Shown in pieces: positions 52,388-61,764 of a stretch of 64,000 nt of DNA. Every line of letters begins with the position of its first letter. Position 1 is the first letter of the stretch. The DNA is from Hahellaceae bacterium (GTDB lineage: Bacteria > Pseudomonadota > Gammaproteobacteria > Pseudomonadales > Oleiphilaceae). The stretch covers positions 186,001 to 250,000 of the forward strand of contig JACKOD010000002.1 of the NCBI GenBank assembly GCA_024234505.1, written 5' to 3'. Made by a program: the position numbers and the translations under genes. The notes under the pieces were generated by a model that saw nothing but the letters and a program-made list of their open reading frames with translations, was not told where the DNA came from and made no database searches.

Positions 52388-53227
52388 ATGAAAGCGTATC
52401 TGGATTTAATGCAGGATGTGGTGGACAACGGCACGGATAAAGGTGATCGCACGGGCGTCGGAACGCGATCTGTTTTCGGTCGACAAATCCGATTCAATTT
52501 GCAGGATGGATTTCCGCTTTTAACGACGAAAAAAATTCACCTGAAAAGCGTCATCTATGAGTTGATCTGGTTTCTCAACGGCTCAACCGACAACACCTGG
52601 CTTAAAGAACGTGGCGTTTCCATCTGGAATGAATGGGCAACAGCATCTGGAGATCTGGGCCCTATCTATGGCAAGCAGTGGCGAAGCTGGGCAGCGCCAA
52701 GTGGCGAGGTCATTGACCAGATTGCTGAGCTTATCACGCAAATTAAACAGAAGCCCGACTCGCGACGATTGATTGTGTCGGCATGGAATCCAGCCGAGTT
52801 GCCTGACGAATCTATCGGGCCGCAGGCGAATGTGGAAAGCGGACGGATGGCGCTTGCTCCCTGCCATTGCCTCTTCCAGTTTTATGTGGCAAACGGGCGT
52901 TTGTCCTGTCAGCTATACCAGCGCAGTGCGGATCTGTTTTTGGGGGTCCCATTCAATATTGCCAGCTATGCGTTACTGACCCACATGATCGCCCAGCAGT
53001 GCGATTTGGACGTAGGGGAGTTTGTACATACGTTCGGGGATTGTCACCTTTACAGTAATCACCTGACCGACGAGATCGTATTCGAGCAGCTTCGCAGAAA
53101 GCCGCATGCCTTGCCAAAACTGGTGATTAAGCGCAAGCCCGCGTCGATTTTTGAGTATGAATTTGACGATTTTGAATTCGAAGACTATACGCCAGATCCT
53201 CTTATCAAGGCTCCGATTGCCATTTAA
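52388..53227 (+). CDS. thyA: Thymidylate synthase
   Basis: Folate-dependent enzyme of 279 aa that methylates dUMP. The catalytic Cys is in LAPCHCLFQFYV, and RTGVGTRSVFG, IWNEWA, QRSADLFLGVPFNIASYALL are standard. A short insertion (ESIGPQANVESG) before the active site makes it longer than E. coli ThyA (264 aa). Dihydrofolate it makes is recycled by FolA, encoded 6 kb away. A bidirectional terminator follows. Confidence 0.97.
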   Translation: MKAYLDLMQDVVDNGTDKGDRTGVGTRSVFGRQIRFNLQDGFPLLTTKKIHLKSVIYELIWFLNGSTDNTWLKERGVSIWNEWATASGDLGPIYGKQWRSWAAPSGEVIDQIAELITQIKQKPDSRRLIVSAWNPAELPDESIGPQANVESGRMALAPCHCLFQFYVANGRLSCQLYQRSADLFLGVPFNIASYALLTHMIAQQCDLDVGEFVHTFGDCHLYSNHLTDEIVFEQLRRKPHALPKLVIKRKPASIFEYEFDDFEFEDYTPDPLIKAPIAI

Positions 53228-53233
53228 AGCGTC

Positions 53234-53270
53234 AAAAAAAAAGCGGACTTCTGTCCGCTTTAATTTTTTT
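53234..53270. terminator. Bidirectional terminator between thyA and the chemoreceptor gene
   Basis: AAAGCGGAC pairs with GTCCGCTTT (about 53240-53261) with A residues before and a T run after the stem. It can stop transcription from both convergent genes. Confidence 0.9.
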
Positions 53271-53287
53271 ACCGAGTGATATCGAAG

Positions 53288-55624
53288 TTAAAAATCCTCC
53301 CACTCATCGTCGTTAGAGAACTGCGCTGCTTGTTTCTTGCTGAGAGACGCATCTTTCCCGGCACGTTGCTTGTTTGATGAGGTGTTCATGCGTGTTTTCT
53401 GCGGGCGAGACGTGAGTAATTCGTCGTCATTCGTATCTTCGCCTATCTGGAAGAACGAAATTAACCGATTCATGGTCGAGGCCTGTTCTGACATCGCTTC
53501 ACTGGCTGCAGAGGCTTCTTCTACCAAGGCGGCATTTTGCTGCGTCATTTCGTCCATTTGTGCGACGGCCTGATTAATCTGCTCTATACCGGATGTTTGT
53601 TCGCGCGCCGCACCATTCACTTCGTCGATGACTTGCGCCACACGCTCGATGGCGTGAACGATCGAGCTGAGTGTTTCGCCTGAGTGGTTAACCAGCGAAG
53701 AGCCGGTTTCTACTTTGCTGACGCTATCCCGGATCAGATCTTTAATTTCTTTCGCTGCGGCTGCAGAGCGTTGCGATAAGTTTCGTACTTCACCCGCGAC
53801 GACCGCAAAGCCGCGTCCCTGTTCTCCTGCACGGGCGGCTTCTACTGCGGCATTGAGTGCGAGCAGGTTGGTCTGGAAAGCAATTTCATCAATCACGCCA
53901 ATAATGTCATTAATTTTGTTGCTGGAATCCAGAATTTCGCCCATCGCCTTCACCGCGTCTTTAACGACTACACCGCCTTGCTGAGCTTTGTTTTTGGCTT
54001 CAACCGCCATGCGATTGGCTTCACTGGCGTTATCAGCGCTTTGCTTCACGGTCGCGGTAATTTGCTCCATGCTGGAAGCGGTTTCTTCCAGTGAGCTGGC
54101 TTGTTCCTCTGTGCGCTGACTTAAATCCAGGTTACCTTGCGCGATTTCGTTGGCTGCCGTATGTACGGTGTTGGCTGATTCGCGAATTCTGCTGATAATG
54201 CTGGTTAATTTGCTGATAGTAGTATTGGCATCCTGTTTAATGCGTTCGAAATCGCCTTTGTAATCCTTGTCTACAGTGCGCGAAAGGTCGCCTTCGGCAA
54301 GTGAAGCAAATACTTGGCCGATATCATCGACAAAGCTTGCTGATGCGCTGACGAGCTCATTAAGCCCTTTACTCAGGCTGGCAAAGAATCCGGTTTTATC
54401 TTCTACGCTGATCCGTTTGGACATATCGCCATTCGCGGCGGCGGCGACCAGTGAATCGATTTCTTTCTCAATGGCGATCTCCGCGGTTCGGTCTGTCCAT
54501 TCCACTACCGTACCCAGGCGTACACCCTGGTCGTTGCGAACCGGATTGACCGACAAATCCATATGGCGACCACCAATCACAATACTGGCATCATAGGTTG
54601 TGGTCAGACGTTCCAGTAAACCTTTTTGGTGTGAAGGGTTCTTGTGGAAGTGATCAATACTTTCCCCTAGCAGCTTATCCACATCGAAGTTGGGAAGGTC
54701 TTTTCGCAAATCACTTTGTGCATTTCGCAAAGTTCCAATCACGGCATCGTTCATATAGATGATATTGCGATCGGCATCCGCGACCATCACGTTGGCAGAT
54801 ACGCTATCTAATGCCTGCTTGATTCGGGCGCCATCGGCGGCACGGGCGTTCGCATCTACCACGTCAAAACCGACTTTAATCTGGATTGATTTCACGGCCT
54901 GGAAAATGGTCGCAATTTCATTGCGTCCATGAATGGGAACCTGGGTGTTGAAATTACCCTGCGTCAGCGCCAGCATATGATGATGCAAAGAATCCAGGCG
55001 ACCAAAAATGGTTTTTAGTGTGATGCCCAGCGTTATTATGGATGCCAGGATCGAAATGAGGCAGAGCACAAAAGTAACGGGCTGTTGTGCTTCATAAGCT
55101 GATATGCCTAATGCCGCAATTATGATGGAGAACATCAGGATTAATTGCTTTTTTATCGATAGATTTTGATAGGCGGCTTTAAGTTTTGCGCTCGAATTAC
55201 CTTCGAGACTGGCTTTCTTGTCGCGAATGTCCCTGTAAAGTTTTTCGGCCTGCGCGACTTGTTCTCTGGTCGGTTTTGATCTGACCGACATGTACTCTAC
55301 CACCTGGTCATTTTGCATCACCGGGGTAACATTTGCCTGAACCCAGTAGTAATCGCCGTTTTTGCAGCGATTCTTTACCAATCCAACCCAGGGCTTGCCT
55401 TCCTTTACCGTGCTCCAAAGGTCTTCAAAGGCTTCGGGCGGCATGTCCGGGTGTCGCACGATATTGTGGTTTTTACCCAGCAGTTCGGCTTCGGTAAAGC
55501 CACTGATGCGAATAAAATCCCTGTTTACATAGGAAATTGCGCCTTTGAGGTCTGTTTTAGATACCAGTATTTCATGCTCTTCGTAGTGAATTTCCTGATC
55601 GGTAACGGGCATGTTTATTTTCAT
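53288..55624 (-). CDS. Aer-like PAS methyl-accepting chemotaxis protein (copy 1)
   Basis: Chemoreceptor of 778 aa. The N-terminal PAS domain (about 10-115) resembles E. coli Aer, and the residues needed there for FAD binding are present at the same numbers: R57, H58, D60 and W70. A membrane hairpin follows (about 160-176 and 183-204), then HAMP, a second PAS-type domain (about 265-375), a second HAMP-like region and the signalling domain (about 490-730) with the tip EIAFQTNLLALNAAVEAARA. The C-terminus ends DEWEDF, matching the xWxxF pentapeptide that tethers CheR/CheB. Sensing of redox or oxygen is inferred. It is a paralogue of the next gene upstream. Confidence 0.88.
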   Translation of the reverse strand: MKINMPVTDQEIHYEEHEILVSKTDLKGAISYVNRDFIRISGFTEAELLGKNHNIVRHPDMPPEAFEDLWSTVKEGKPWVGLVKNRCKNGDYYWVQANVTPVMQNDQVVEYMSVRSKPTREQVAQAEKLYRDIRDKKASLEGNSSAKLKAAYQNLSIKKQLILMFSIIIAALGISAYEAQQPVTFVLCLISILASIITLGITLKTIFGRLDSLHHHMLALTQGNFNTQVPIHGRNEIATIFQAVKSIQIKVGFDVVDANARAADGARIKQALDSVSANVMVADADRNIIYMNDAVIGTLRNAQSDLRKDLPNFDVDKLLGESIDHFHKNPSHQKGLLERLTTTYDASIVIGGRHMDLSVNPVRNDQGVRLGTVVEWTDRTAEIAIEKEIDSLVAAAANGDMSKRISVEDKTGFFASLSKGLNELVSASASFVDDIGQVFASLAEGDLSRTVDKDYKGDFERIKQDANTTISKLTSIISRIRESANTVHTAANEIAQGNLDLSQRTEEQASSLEETASSMEQITATVKQSADNASEANRMAVEAKNKAQQGGVVVKDAVKAMGEILDSSNKINDIIGVIDEIAFQTNLLALNAAVEAARAGEQGRGFAVVAGEVRNLSQRSAAAAKEIKDLIRDSVSKVETGSSLVNHSGETLSSIVHAIERVAQVIDEVNGAAREQTSGIEQINQAVAQMDEMTQQNAALVEEASAASEAMSEQASTMNRLISFFQIGEDTNDDELLTSRPQKTRMNTSSNKQRAGKDASLSKKQAAQFSNDDEWEDF

Positions 55625-55923
55625 TCAAGGCTCCCTGAAGTTATTGTTATTCACGATGGGACAAAAATTGATCACGGCTGCAGTAAGCATAGCTATATTC
55701 GGGCCGTCCGCTAGGGCATGTTGATGTTTTACTATGTAACTGGCGGTAGGCCGTCCGTCCTGGGGGGGGCTCTGTCTACCTTGGCTCGGCAATCGGGCAG
55801 ATGACACCTCTCGCTAACGCGTGACAGCGGTAAAGATCAATGGCTGCCAAGAGGGGGCAAATAAAAATGGGCCCTAAAGGCCCATTTTTAATGAACAGTT
55901 ACCGGTAGACTGATTGAAAAAGT
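55625..55923 (-). other. Spacer between the two chemoreceptor genes
   Basis: A 299-bp spacer holding the terminator of the upstream receptor gene (55863-55889) and the leader of the downstream one. A 9-bp direct repeat GGCCGTCCG occurs at 55702-55710 and 55749-55757, and there is a run of eight G residues just after it. No sigma28-type promoter, riboswitch or small gene is recognisable. Confidence 0.4.
55863..55889. terminator. Bidirectional terminator after chemoreceptor copy 2
   Basis: AAAAATGGGCC (55863-55873) pairs perfectly with GGCCCATTTTT (55879-55889) around a CTAAA loop. On the minus strand it ends in T residues, 35 bp after the stop codon of the larger receptor gene. Confidence 0.9.
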
Positions 55924-58900
55924 TTAGAAATCTTCCCATTCATCATCGTTGGAAAATTTTGCCGCTGAAGAGCGACTTTCGGGTGAAGGCGACTTGGAGG
56001 CGCGCTCCTTACGACTATTTGCCGAGGGCGTCCAGCTTTTGATGGGGGCTTTTTTATGGGATGGGGCGGGCATAAAATCCTCATCTTCTTCTGGCGCGCT
56101 GTCTTCGGTGCGGAAAAATCCGATGAGCCGTTTCATGGTCGTCGCTTGTTCAGACATCGACTCGCTGGCGGCTGAAGCTTCCTCAACCAAGGCCGCGTTT
56201 TGTTGTGTCATTTCGTCCATTTGGGCAATCGCCTGATTGATCTGCTCTATCCCTGAGGTTTGTTCTGCTGCGGCATTATTGACTTCGCTGATCATTGCAG
56301 CCACTTTTTCAACTGCTTGCACGATGGAAGCGAGTGTTGCTCCAGAATCATTAACCAGTGATGATCCCGTTTCAACTTTCCCGACACTGTCACGGATCAA
56401 GTCTTTTATTTCTTTGGCCGCTGCAGCTGAGCGCTGTGAAAGGTTACGCACCTCGCCGGCGACAACGGCAAAGCCACGCCCTTGTTCTCCTGCGCGCGCG
56501 GCCTCTACTGCCGCGTTCAGGGCAAGCAGGTTGGTCTGGAAGGCGATTTCATCGATCACACCAATAATATCGTTAATCTTGTTACTGGAGGTCAGTATTT
56601 CCTTCATCGCAGCGACCGCTTCCTGAACCACGCTACCCCCTTGTTGTGCTTGCTTGCGGGCTTCGCCAGACATCCTGTTGGCTTCGCTGGCGTTATCAGA
56701 ACTTTGCTTCACTGTGGCTGTGATTTCTTCCATACTGGAGGCCGTTTCTTCCAGCGAGCTGGCTTGTTCTTCTGTGCGCTGACTGAGATCGGTATTGCCC
56801 TGTGCAATTTCGTTGGCAGCCGTATTGACGGTATTGGCAGCGTCACGTATCCGGTTAATGATGTCTGTGAGCTTGGCGATGGTTGTGTTTGCATCTTGTG
56901 TGATGCGTGCGAAATCACCGTGGTATTCCTTGCTAATGGATTGTGTCAGATCGCCATCGGCCATCGCCGCAAAGATTACACCAATGTCATCCACAAAGTT
57001 GGCAGCACTACCTACCAGCGCATTTAACCCTTCGCTTAATTTCCGGAAGAAGCCGCTCTTGCCTTCCAGGTTCAGGCGGCGGGAGAGATCGCCATTGCTG
57101 GCGCTGACCACGAGCGCATCAATTTCCTTCTCAATCAAAACTTCGGCAGTGCGGTCTTTCCATTCCACCACGGTGCCCAGGCGAACCCCTTCTTTATTGC
57201 GAATAGGGTTGACCGCTAAGTCCATGGTTCGTCCGCCGATCAAAAGCGAGGCGTTATAGGTAGTCGTCAATTTTTCCAGGAGTGATGCCTGGTGTTCGGG
57301 CCGTTTGTGGAATACGTCAATAGAGCTGCCCAACAGGTTGTTCACATTAAAATGAGGCAGATCCTTCTGAATATCTTTTTCTGCGTTGCGTAGTGTTTCC
57401 ACTACGGCGCCGTTCATATAAATAATATTTCTGCGGGCATCTGCGACCATGACGTTGGCACTGACGTTATCCAGTGCTTCCTTGATTCGCAAGGCTTCGT
57501 TAGCAATGCTTTGGGAGTTTTCCATTTCGAAGCCGGATTTTATTTGCATGGACTTCAGTGAACGAAGTACGGCAGTGAGTTCATTGTTGCCGGAGATATT
57601 GATTTTTCCACGATAATTGCCCTCTGCTATTTCGCCAAAGTGCTTTTGTGTTGCATCGAGGCTGCTGAAAATCAATCGACTTACGCGGAATCCGATAATC
57701 AACACAAACAACAGCGCGACAACTACACCGGCCGCAAGGCTATACGCACTGCTGTTCAAGCTGCTGACTCGCTTATTCAGCAATCTCTCCAGCAGTGCGG
57801 CTGATTGATCGAATAGCAGATAGGCGTTGTCAATGGTGCGGGTGCCGGTCTGGAAATAAGTTTGGGTGTTGAGGCTATGCATTTGATCTGACAGAAGTGT
57901 GTCTAGCTGACCAGAAAAGGTTTTTGCTTCGCTGGCAACGGCATCATAAGCCGTTTGTAAGCTGTCTTTAAAATGCTCATTGGCACTGGTTCCGCTTTGA
58001 TAAGAAGCCAATACTCCGTCGATGGCCAGTTTGGTTGAAACATGCAGCTCGATTAAAGCCGTGGTTTGTGCTGGTGTTGCCACCCCTTTGGTAATAACAC
58101 TCGCCCCAATACCTCGAGCCTGACCAAGGCTTTCAGTAAGGAGCGGGATTTTGTTGATGATCAGATCCATGGCATAAAAACTGTCTAATTCGGGATCCAG
58201 GATCAGGTTGGATTTATCCCCCGTGTGGGCGATCAGCTCAATGATTTTGGTGATCAGGTCGGCATGGCGTGCGAAGCAGTCTTTAGGGCTTAACTGGAAT
58301 GAATTTTGTTCCAGATAATTCCAGTCGGCGGCGATACTATTGAACATTTCTGTTGTGGATAATTCGCCGTTCAAGTGGGCGTCCACCACTCTCATAGCGT
58401 CCAGTTTTTCTTTAATTTGAGTGCGCTTGGCTTGTATTCTGGGTTCGAAAGAGGTGTCTCCGTTAAGGTAGGCAGCCATCATGCCCCGGTGTTCGGGTAC
58501 CACCTGAAGCAACTCGCGTAAAGGTTTAACGTACTGTACGCCCAGGAGCTCTTTGGCGGAGAACGAGACTTGTTCGAATTGATCCTTGATGGCCACGCCG
58601 ACAAGTGATGCCAATATCAGAAAGATCAGGCCGAGCGTGATGAATTGCTGTTTTAGCGTAATATTGCCTAGCTTGCTGAGCAAGACGGCCAATCCTGGCT
58701 TATAAAGCTGGCCCTCTGACAGAACGAGTTTCTGGTTTTGCAGTTGCCTGTACGCGGCTTCGGCGGCAGCGATTTCGTCTCGGGTGGGCTTTTCCCTGAC
58801 AGACATATACTCAACGACTTTGCCGCCTTCACGTACGGGAGTGACATTCGCTTTTACCCAATAGAAATCGCCATTCTTGCAACGATTCTTCACGAGTCCG

Positions 58901-59139
58901 ACCCACGGACGCTCTGCTTTGATGGTGTTCCAAAGATCTTCAAAGGCCGCGGGAGGCATGTCGGGATGCCGTACCACGTTATGGTTCTTACCAATCAGCT
59001 CGGCTTCGGTAAAACCACTAATATCAATAAAGTCTTTATTTACATAGGTCAAGGAGCCTTTGAGATCGGTTTTCGATACCAGTGTCTGATTTTCTGTGAA
59101 ATGAACTTCGGTGTCGGTCACCGGCATATTTATTTTCAT
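55924..59139 (-). CDS. Aer-like PAS methyl-accepting chemotaxis protein with periplasmic helical domain (copy 2)
   Basis: Chemoreceptor of 1071 aa from the ATG at 59139, which has GGGAG 6 bp upstream (the frame extends ten codons further). Its N-terminal PAS domain again has R57, H58, D60 and W70 as in Aer. A first membrane helix (about 170-195) is followed by a periplasmic helical bundle of about 280 residues (with RGMMAAYL and LILDPELDSFYAMDL), a second helix (about 475-500), HAMP, a second PAS domain, and a signalling domain nearly identical to copy 1. It also ends DEWEDF. So one protein combines an FAD-type cytoplasmic sensor with an outside ligand domain. The 18-bp repeats upstream may regulate it. 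Confidence 0.87.
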   Translation of the reverse strand: MKINMPVTDTEVHFTENQTLVSKTDLKGSLTYVNKDFIDISGFTEAELIGKNHNVVRHPDMPPAAFEDLWNTIKAERPWVGLVKNRCKNGDFYWVKANVTPVREGGKVVEYMSVREKPTRDEIAAAEAAYRQLQNQKLVLSEGQLYKPGLAVLLSKLGNITLKQQFITLGLIFLILASLVGVAIKDQFEQVSFSAKELLGVQYVKPLRELLQVVPEHRGMMAAYLNGDTSFEPRIQAKRTQIKEKLDAMRVVDAHLNGELSTTEMFNSIAADWNYLEQNSFQLSPKDCFARHADLITKIIELIAHTGDKSNLILDPELDSFYAMDLIINKIPLLTESLGQARGIGASVITKGVATPAQTTALIELHVSTKLAIDGVLASYQSGTSANEHFKDSLQTAYDAVASEAKTFSGQLDTLLSDQMHSLNTQTYFQTGTRTIDNAYLLFDQSAALLERLLNKRVSSLNSSAYSLAAGVVVALLFVLIIGFRVSRLIFSSLDATQKHFGEIAEGNYRGKINISGNNELTAVLRSLKSMQIKSGFEMENSQSIANEALRIKEALDNVSANVMVADARRNIIYMNGAVVETLRNAEKDIQKDLPHFNVNNLLGSSIDVFHKRPEHQASLLEKLTTTYNASLLIGGRTMDLAVNPIRNKEGVRLGTVVEWKDRTAEVLIEKEIDALVVSASNGDLSRRLNLEGKSGFFRKLSEGLNALVGSAANFVDDIGVIFAAMADGDLTQSISKEYHGDFARITQDANTTIAKLTDIINRIRDAANTVNTAANEIAQGNTDLSQRTEEQASSLEETASSMEEITATVKQSSDNASEANRMSGEARKQAQQGGSVVQEAVAAMKEILTSSNKINDIIGVIDEIAFQTNLLALNAAVEAARAGEQGRGFAVVAGEVRNLSQRSAAAAKEIKDLIRDSVGKVETGSSLVNDSGATLASIVQAVEKVAAMISEVNNAAAEQTSGIEQINQAIAQMDEMTQQNAALVEEASAASESMSEQATTMKRLIGFFRTEDSAPEEDEDFMPAPSHKKAPIKSWTPSANSRKERASKSPSPESRSSAAKFSNDDEWEDF

Positions 59140-59205
59140 ATATATCTCCCAGTGCACGTCATTGTGCAAAGTCTCAAGAGTGTTGAACGCCGAGCGCAGT
59201 ATGTT

Positions 59206-59248
59206 TTTAGACGTTTTTAAGAGTTTAGACGTTTTAAAGAGTTTAGAC
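59206..59248. repeat. 18-bp direct repeats upstream of chemoreceptor copy 2
   Basis: TTTAGACGTTTTTAAGAG (59206-59223) is followed directly by the same 18 bases with one change (59224-59241) and then by a third TTTAGAC (59242-59248). The TTTAGAC cores are exactly 18 bp apart. The array lies 67 bp from the receptor start and about 50 bp from the -10 box of divergent folA. Confidence 0.85.
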
Positions 59249-59300
59249 CGGGATTGAGAAAAGACAGGGGATTTGTGAGGGCAATATTGCAGGGGTTATA

Positions 59301-59306
59301 TATAAT
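59301..59306 (+). promoter_or_regulatory. -10 box of the folA promoter
   Basis: A perfect TATAAT lies 31 bp upstream of the folA ATG in a TTATATATAATG context. No good -35 box is seen at the standard distance. Confidence 0.45.
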
Positions 59307-59337
59307 GCCCAGCCTGGCTGACTGTTTGGAGTAGCGA

Positions 59338-59850
59338 ATGATTACAAGTCTTATTGTGGCGCTGTCTGAAAACCGAGTGATTGGGCGCGATAACAAGCTT
59401 CCCTGGTATCTTCCCGAAGACCTGAAATACTTTAAGAAGGTAACCTTGGGCAAACCGATTATTATGGGGCGGAAAACGTTTGAATCCATCGGTCGTCCTT
59501 TGCCGGGAAGGTTGAATATCGTGGTTACGCGGCAAACCGATTGGCAGCATCCGGGGGTGGCGGTGGCCACCAGTCTGGATGCAGCAATAGCGCGTGGCGA
59601 GGCACAAGCTCTATTGGATGGAGCGACGGAGGTGATGATTATCGGGGGTGAGCAGATATATCGTGCAGCATTGCCGAGAGTGCAGCGCTTGTATCTGTCG
59701 GAAGTGCACGCCAGAGTAGAGGGAGATGCTTTTTTTCCTGAAGTCACCTTATCGCAATGGAAGGAAGTCGCCCGAGAAGATTTTGCTGCTCAGGCACCCA
59801 ATCCGTACGACTACAGTTTTGTCGTATATGACCGTATAGACGTGCAGTGA
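59338..59850 (+). CDS. folA: Dihydrofolate reductase
   Basis: NADPH-dependent reductase of 170 aa that regenerates tetrahydrofolate after thymidylate synthesis. Motifs: GRDNKLPWYLPEDLKYFKK including the active-site acidic residue, IIMGRKTFESIGRPLPGR for cofactor binding, and MIIGGEQIYRAAL. It is transcribed divergently from chemoreceptor copy 2 and ends at a long hairpin shared with ilvD. Confidence 0.96.
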   Translation: MITSLIVALSENRVIGRDNKLPWYLPEDLKYFKKVTLGKPIIMGRKTFESIGRPLPGRLNIVVTRQTDWQHPGVAVATSLDAAIARGEAQALLDGATEVMIIGGEQIYRAALPRVQRLYLSEVHARVEGDAFFPEVTLSQWKEVAREDFAAQAPNPYDYSFVVYDRIDVQ

Positions 59851-59874
59851 AACCTTAAAACGACATCCTGTCTT

Positions 59875-59909
59875 TTGCCTGCCTTTCTCTCGAAAAGAAA
59901 GGCAGGCAA
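59875..59909. terminator. Long hairpin between convergent folA and ilvD
   Basis: TTGCCTGCCTTTCT (59875-59888) pairs perfectly with AGAAAGGCAGGCAA (59896-59909), a 14-bp stem with a 7-nt loop. T tracts are poor on both sides, but the position between convergent stops suggests shared termination. Confidence 0.55.
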
Positions 59910-59916
59910 GTGCTAT

Positions 59917-61764
59917 TTAATCAAGCAGTGACAGGTCTCTTACGCCGCCCTTGTCGGCACTGGTCGCCAGCATGGCGTAGGCCTTCAGTGCGGCAGATAC
60001 CTTGCGCTGACGAGGCTGAGCCGGTTTCCAGGCTGCTTTTCCTTTCGATTCCATGGCTGCCCGGCGAGCGTTCAGCTCCTCGTCGCCGACGAGTACGTCA
60101 ATGGTGCGGTTAGGTATATCGATACGAATTTTGTCGCCTTCTTCAATTAACCCAATGGCGCCACCTGACGCGGCTTCGGGAGAAACGTGGCCGATAGATA
60201 AGCCTGAGGTTCCGCCTGAAAAACGTCCGTCGGTGAGCAGCGCACAAACTTTGCCCAAACCTTTGGACTTGAGATAACTGGTGGGATAAAGCATTTCCTG
60301 CATGCCCGGGCCACCTTTGGGGCCTTCGTACCGAATGACGACAACATCACCCGCCACCACCTGGTCATTCAGTATGCTATGAACTGCGGCATCCTGGCTT
60401 TCAAAAATGCGTGCGCGCCCTTCAAATAGCAAAATGGAATCGTCTACCCCCGCTGTTTTTACGACGCAGCCGTTGAGTGCGATGTTGCCATGCAGCACGG
60501 CGAGGCCGCCTTCTTTTGAATAGGCGTGTTCAAGTGAGCGAATACAGCCTTCAGCACGGTCATTGTCCAGCTCATCCCAGCGACAGTTCTGACTGAAGGC
60601 GGTTTGGCTGGGAATACCTGCAGGGCCCGCTTTAAAGAAGGTTTGCAATGCCTGGTCATCGGTATTACGCATGATATCCCATTGATCCAGAGCGGCACTC
60701 ATTGTGTCGGAGTGTACGGTTGGTAGGTTAGTGTGCAACAAACCGGCGCGATCCAGCTCTCCCAGAATGCCCATAATGCCACCCGCGCGATGAACATCTT
60801 CGATATGATATTTCTGGACATTAGGCGCGACTTTGCACAGCTGAGGGACGACACGGCTGCGAGCGTCTATTTTATGCAGGTTGTAATCAACGCCTGCTTC
60901 CTGTGCTGCTGCGAGCAAGTGAAGAATCGTGTTGGTGGAGCCGCCCATGGCGATATCCAGTGTTACCGCGTTTTCAAATGCGTCGTGGCAGGCAATCGAG
61001 CGAGGGAGTACTGACTCATCGTCTTGTTCATAGTACTTGCGCGTGTTAATAACAATTTGCTGCGCTGCCTTAATGAATAACTGCTCACGATCAGCATGTG
61101 TGGCCAGCGTAGTTCCATTGCCGGGGAGCGCCAGACCAATGGCTTCGGCAAGGCAGTTCATGGAGTTGGCAGTAAACATACCGGAGCATGAACCGCAGGT
61201 GGGGCAGGCGCTTCGCTCATATTCCTCAACAAGTTTGTCATCTGCGGCCGAGTCTGCCGCAATGACCATCGCATCAACCAGGTCGAGTTTGTGTGTCGCC
61301 AGTTTGGTTTTACCCGCTTCCATGGGGCCACCCGACACAAAAATAGTGGGTATGTTTAACCGCAACGCGGCCATCAGCATACCGGGTGTGATTTTGTCGC
61401 AATTGGAAATACAAACCAGCGCATCGGCGCAATGCGCATTCACCATGTATTCCACCGAGTCTGCAATCAACTCGCGTGAGGGCAGGCTGTAAAGCATGCC
61501 GTCATGCCCCATGGCAATACCGTCATCGATGGCAATAGTGTTAAATTCTTTAGCAACGGCACCAGCCTTTTCGATTTCCCGACAGACCAGTTGTCCCAGG
61601 TCTTTGAGGTGAACATGACCGGGTACGAACTGTGTAAATGAGTTGGCCACAGCAATAATGGGTTTGCTGAAGTCTTCATTTTTCATGCCGGTAGCGCGCC
61701 ACAGCGCGCGCGCGCCCGCCATGTTGCGTCCTTGGGTCGAAGTTTTGGATCGATAAGTAGGCAT
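59917..61764 (-). CDS. ilvD: Dihydroxy-acid dehydratase
   Basis: Iron-sulfur dehydratase in isoleucine and valine synthesis. The ATG at 61764 (GAGAAG upstream) gives 615 aa beginning MPTYRSKTSTQGRNMAGARA, matching E. coli IlvD (616 aa); the frame extends 27 codons upstream without conservation. Cluster-binding cysteines lie in CISNCDKITPGM and CPTCGSCSGMF. The upstream 420 bp shows no obvious attenuator with branched-chain codons. Confidence 0.95.
   Translation of the reverse strand: MPTYRSKTSTQGRNMAGARALWRATGMKNEDFSKPIIAVANSFTQFVPGHVHLKDLGQLVCREIEKAGAVAKEFNTIAIDDGIAMGHDGMLYSLPSRELIADSVEYMVNAHCADALVCISNCDKITPGMLMAALRLNIPTIFVSGGPMEAGKTKLATHKLDLVDAMVIAADSAADDKLVEEYERSACPTCGSCSGMFTANSMNCLAEAIGLALPGNGTTLATHADREQLFIKAAQQIVINTRKYYEQDDESVLPRSIACHDAFENAVTLDIAMGGSTNTILHLLAAAQEAGVDYNLHKIDARSRVVPQLCKVAPNVQKYHIEDVHRAGGIMGILGELDRAGLLHTNLPTVHSDTMSAALDQWDIMRNTDDQALQTFFKAGPAGIPSQTAFSQNCRWDELDNDRAEGCIRSLEHAYSKEGGLAVLHGNIALNGCVVKTAGVDDSILLFEGRARIFESQDAAVHSILNDQVVAGDVVVIRYEGPKGGPGMQEMLYPTSYLKSKGLGKVCALLTDGRFSGGTSGLSIGHVSPEAASGGAIGLIEEGDKIRIDIPNRTIDVLVGDEELNARRAAMESKGKAAWKPAQPRQRKVSAALKAYAMLATSADKGGVRDLSLLD

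Noticed and set aside
55625..55923. Riboswitch or small RNA between the two chemoreceptor genes
   Set aside because: The GC-rich stretch and the GGCCGTCCG repeat do not build a recognisable conserved fold, and no start or terminator of a separate RNA could be defined.
56482..57027. Long plus-strand frames antisense to the large chemoreceptor gene
   Set aside because: Several overlapping frames mirror the repetitive helical coding sequence of the signalling domain; none has its own ribosome binding site or a plausible product.
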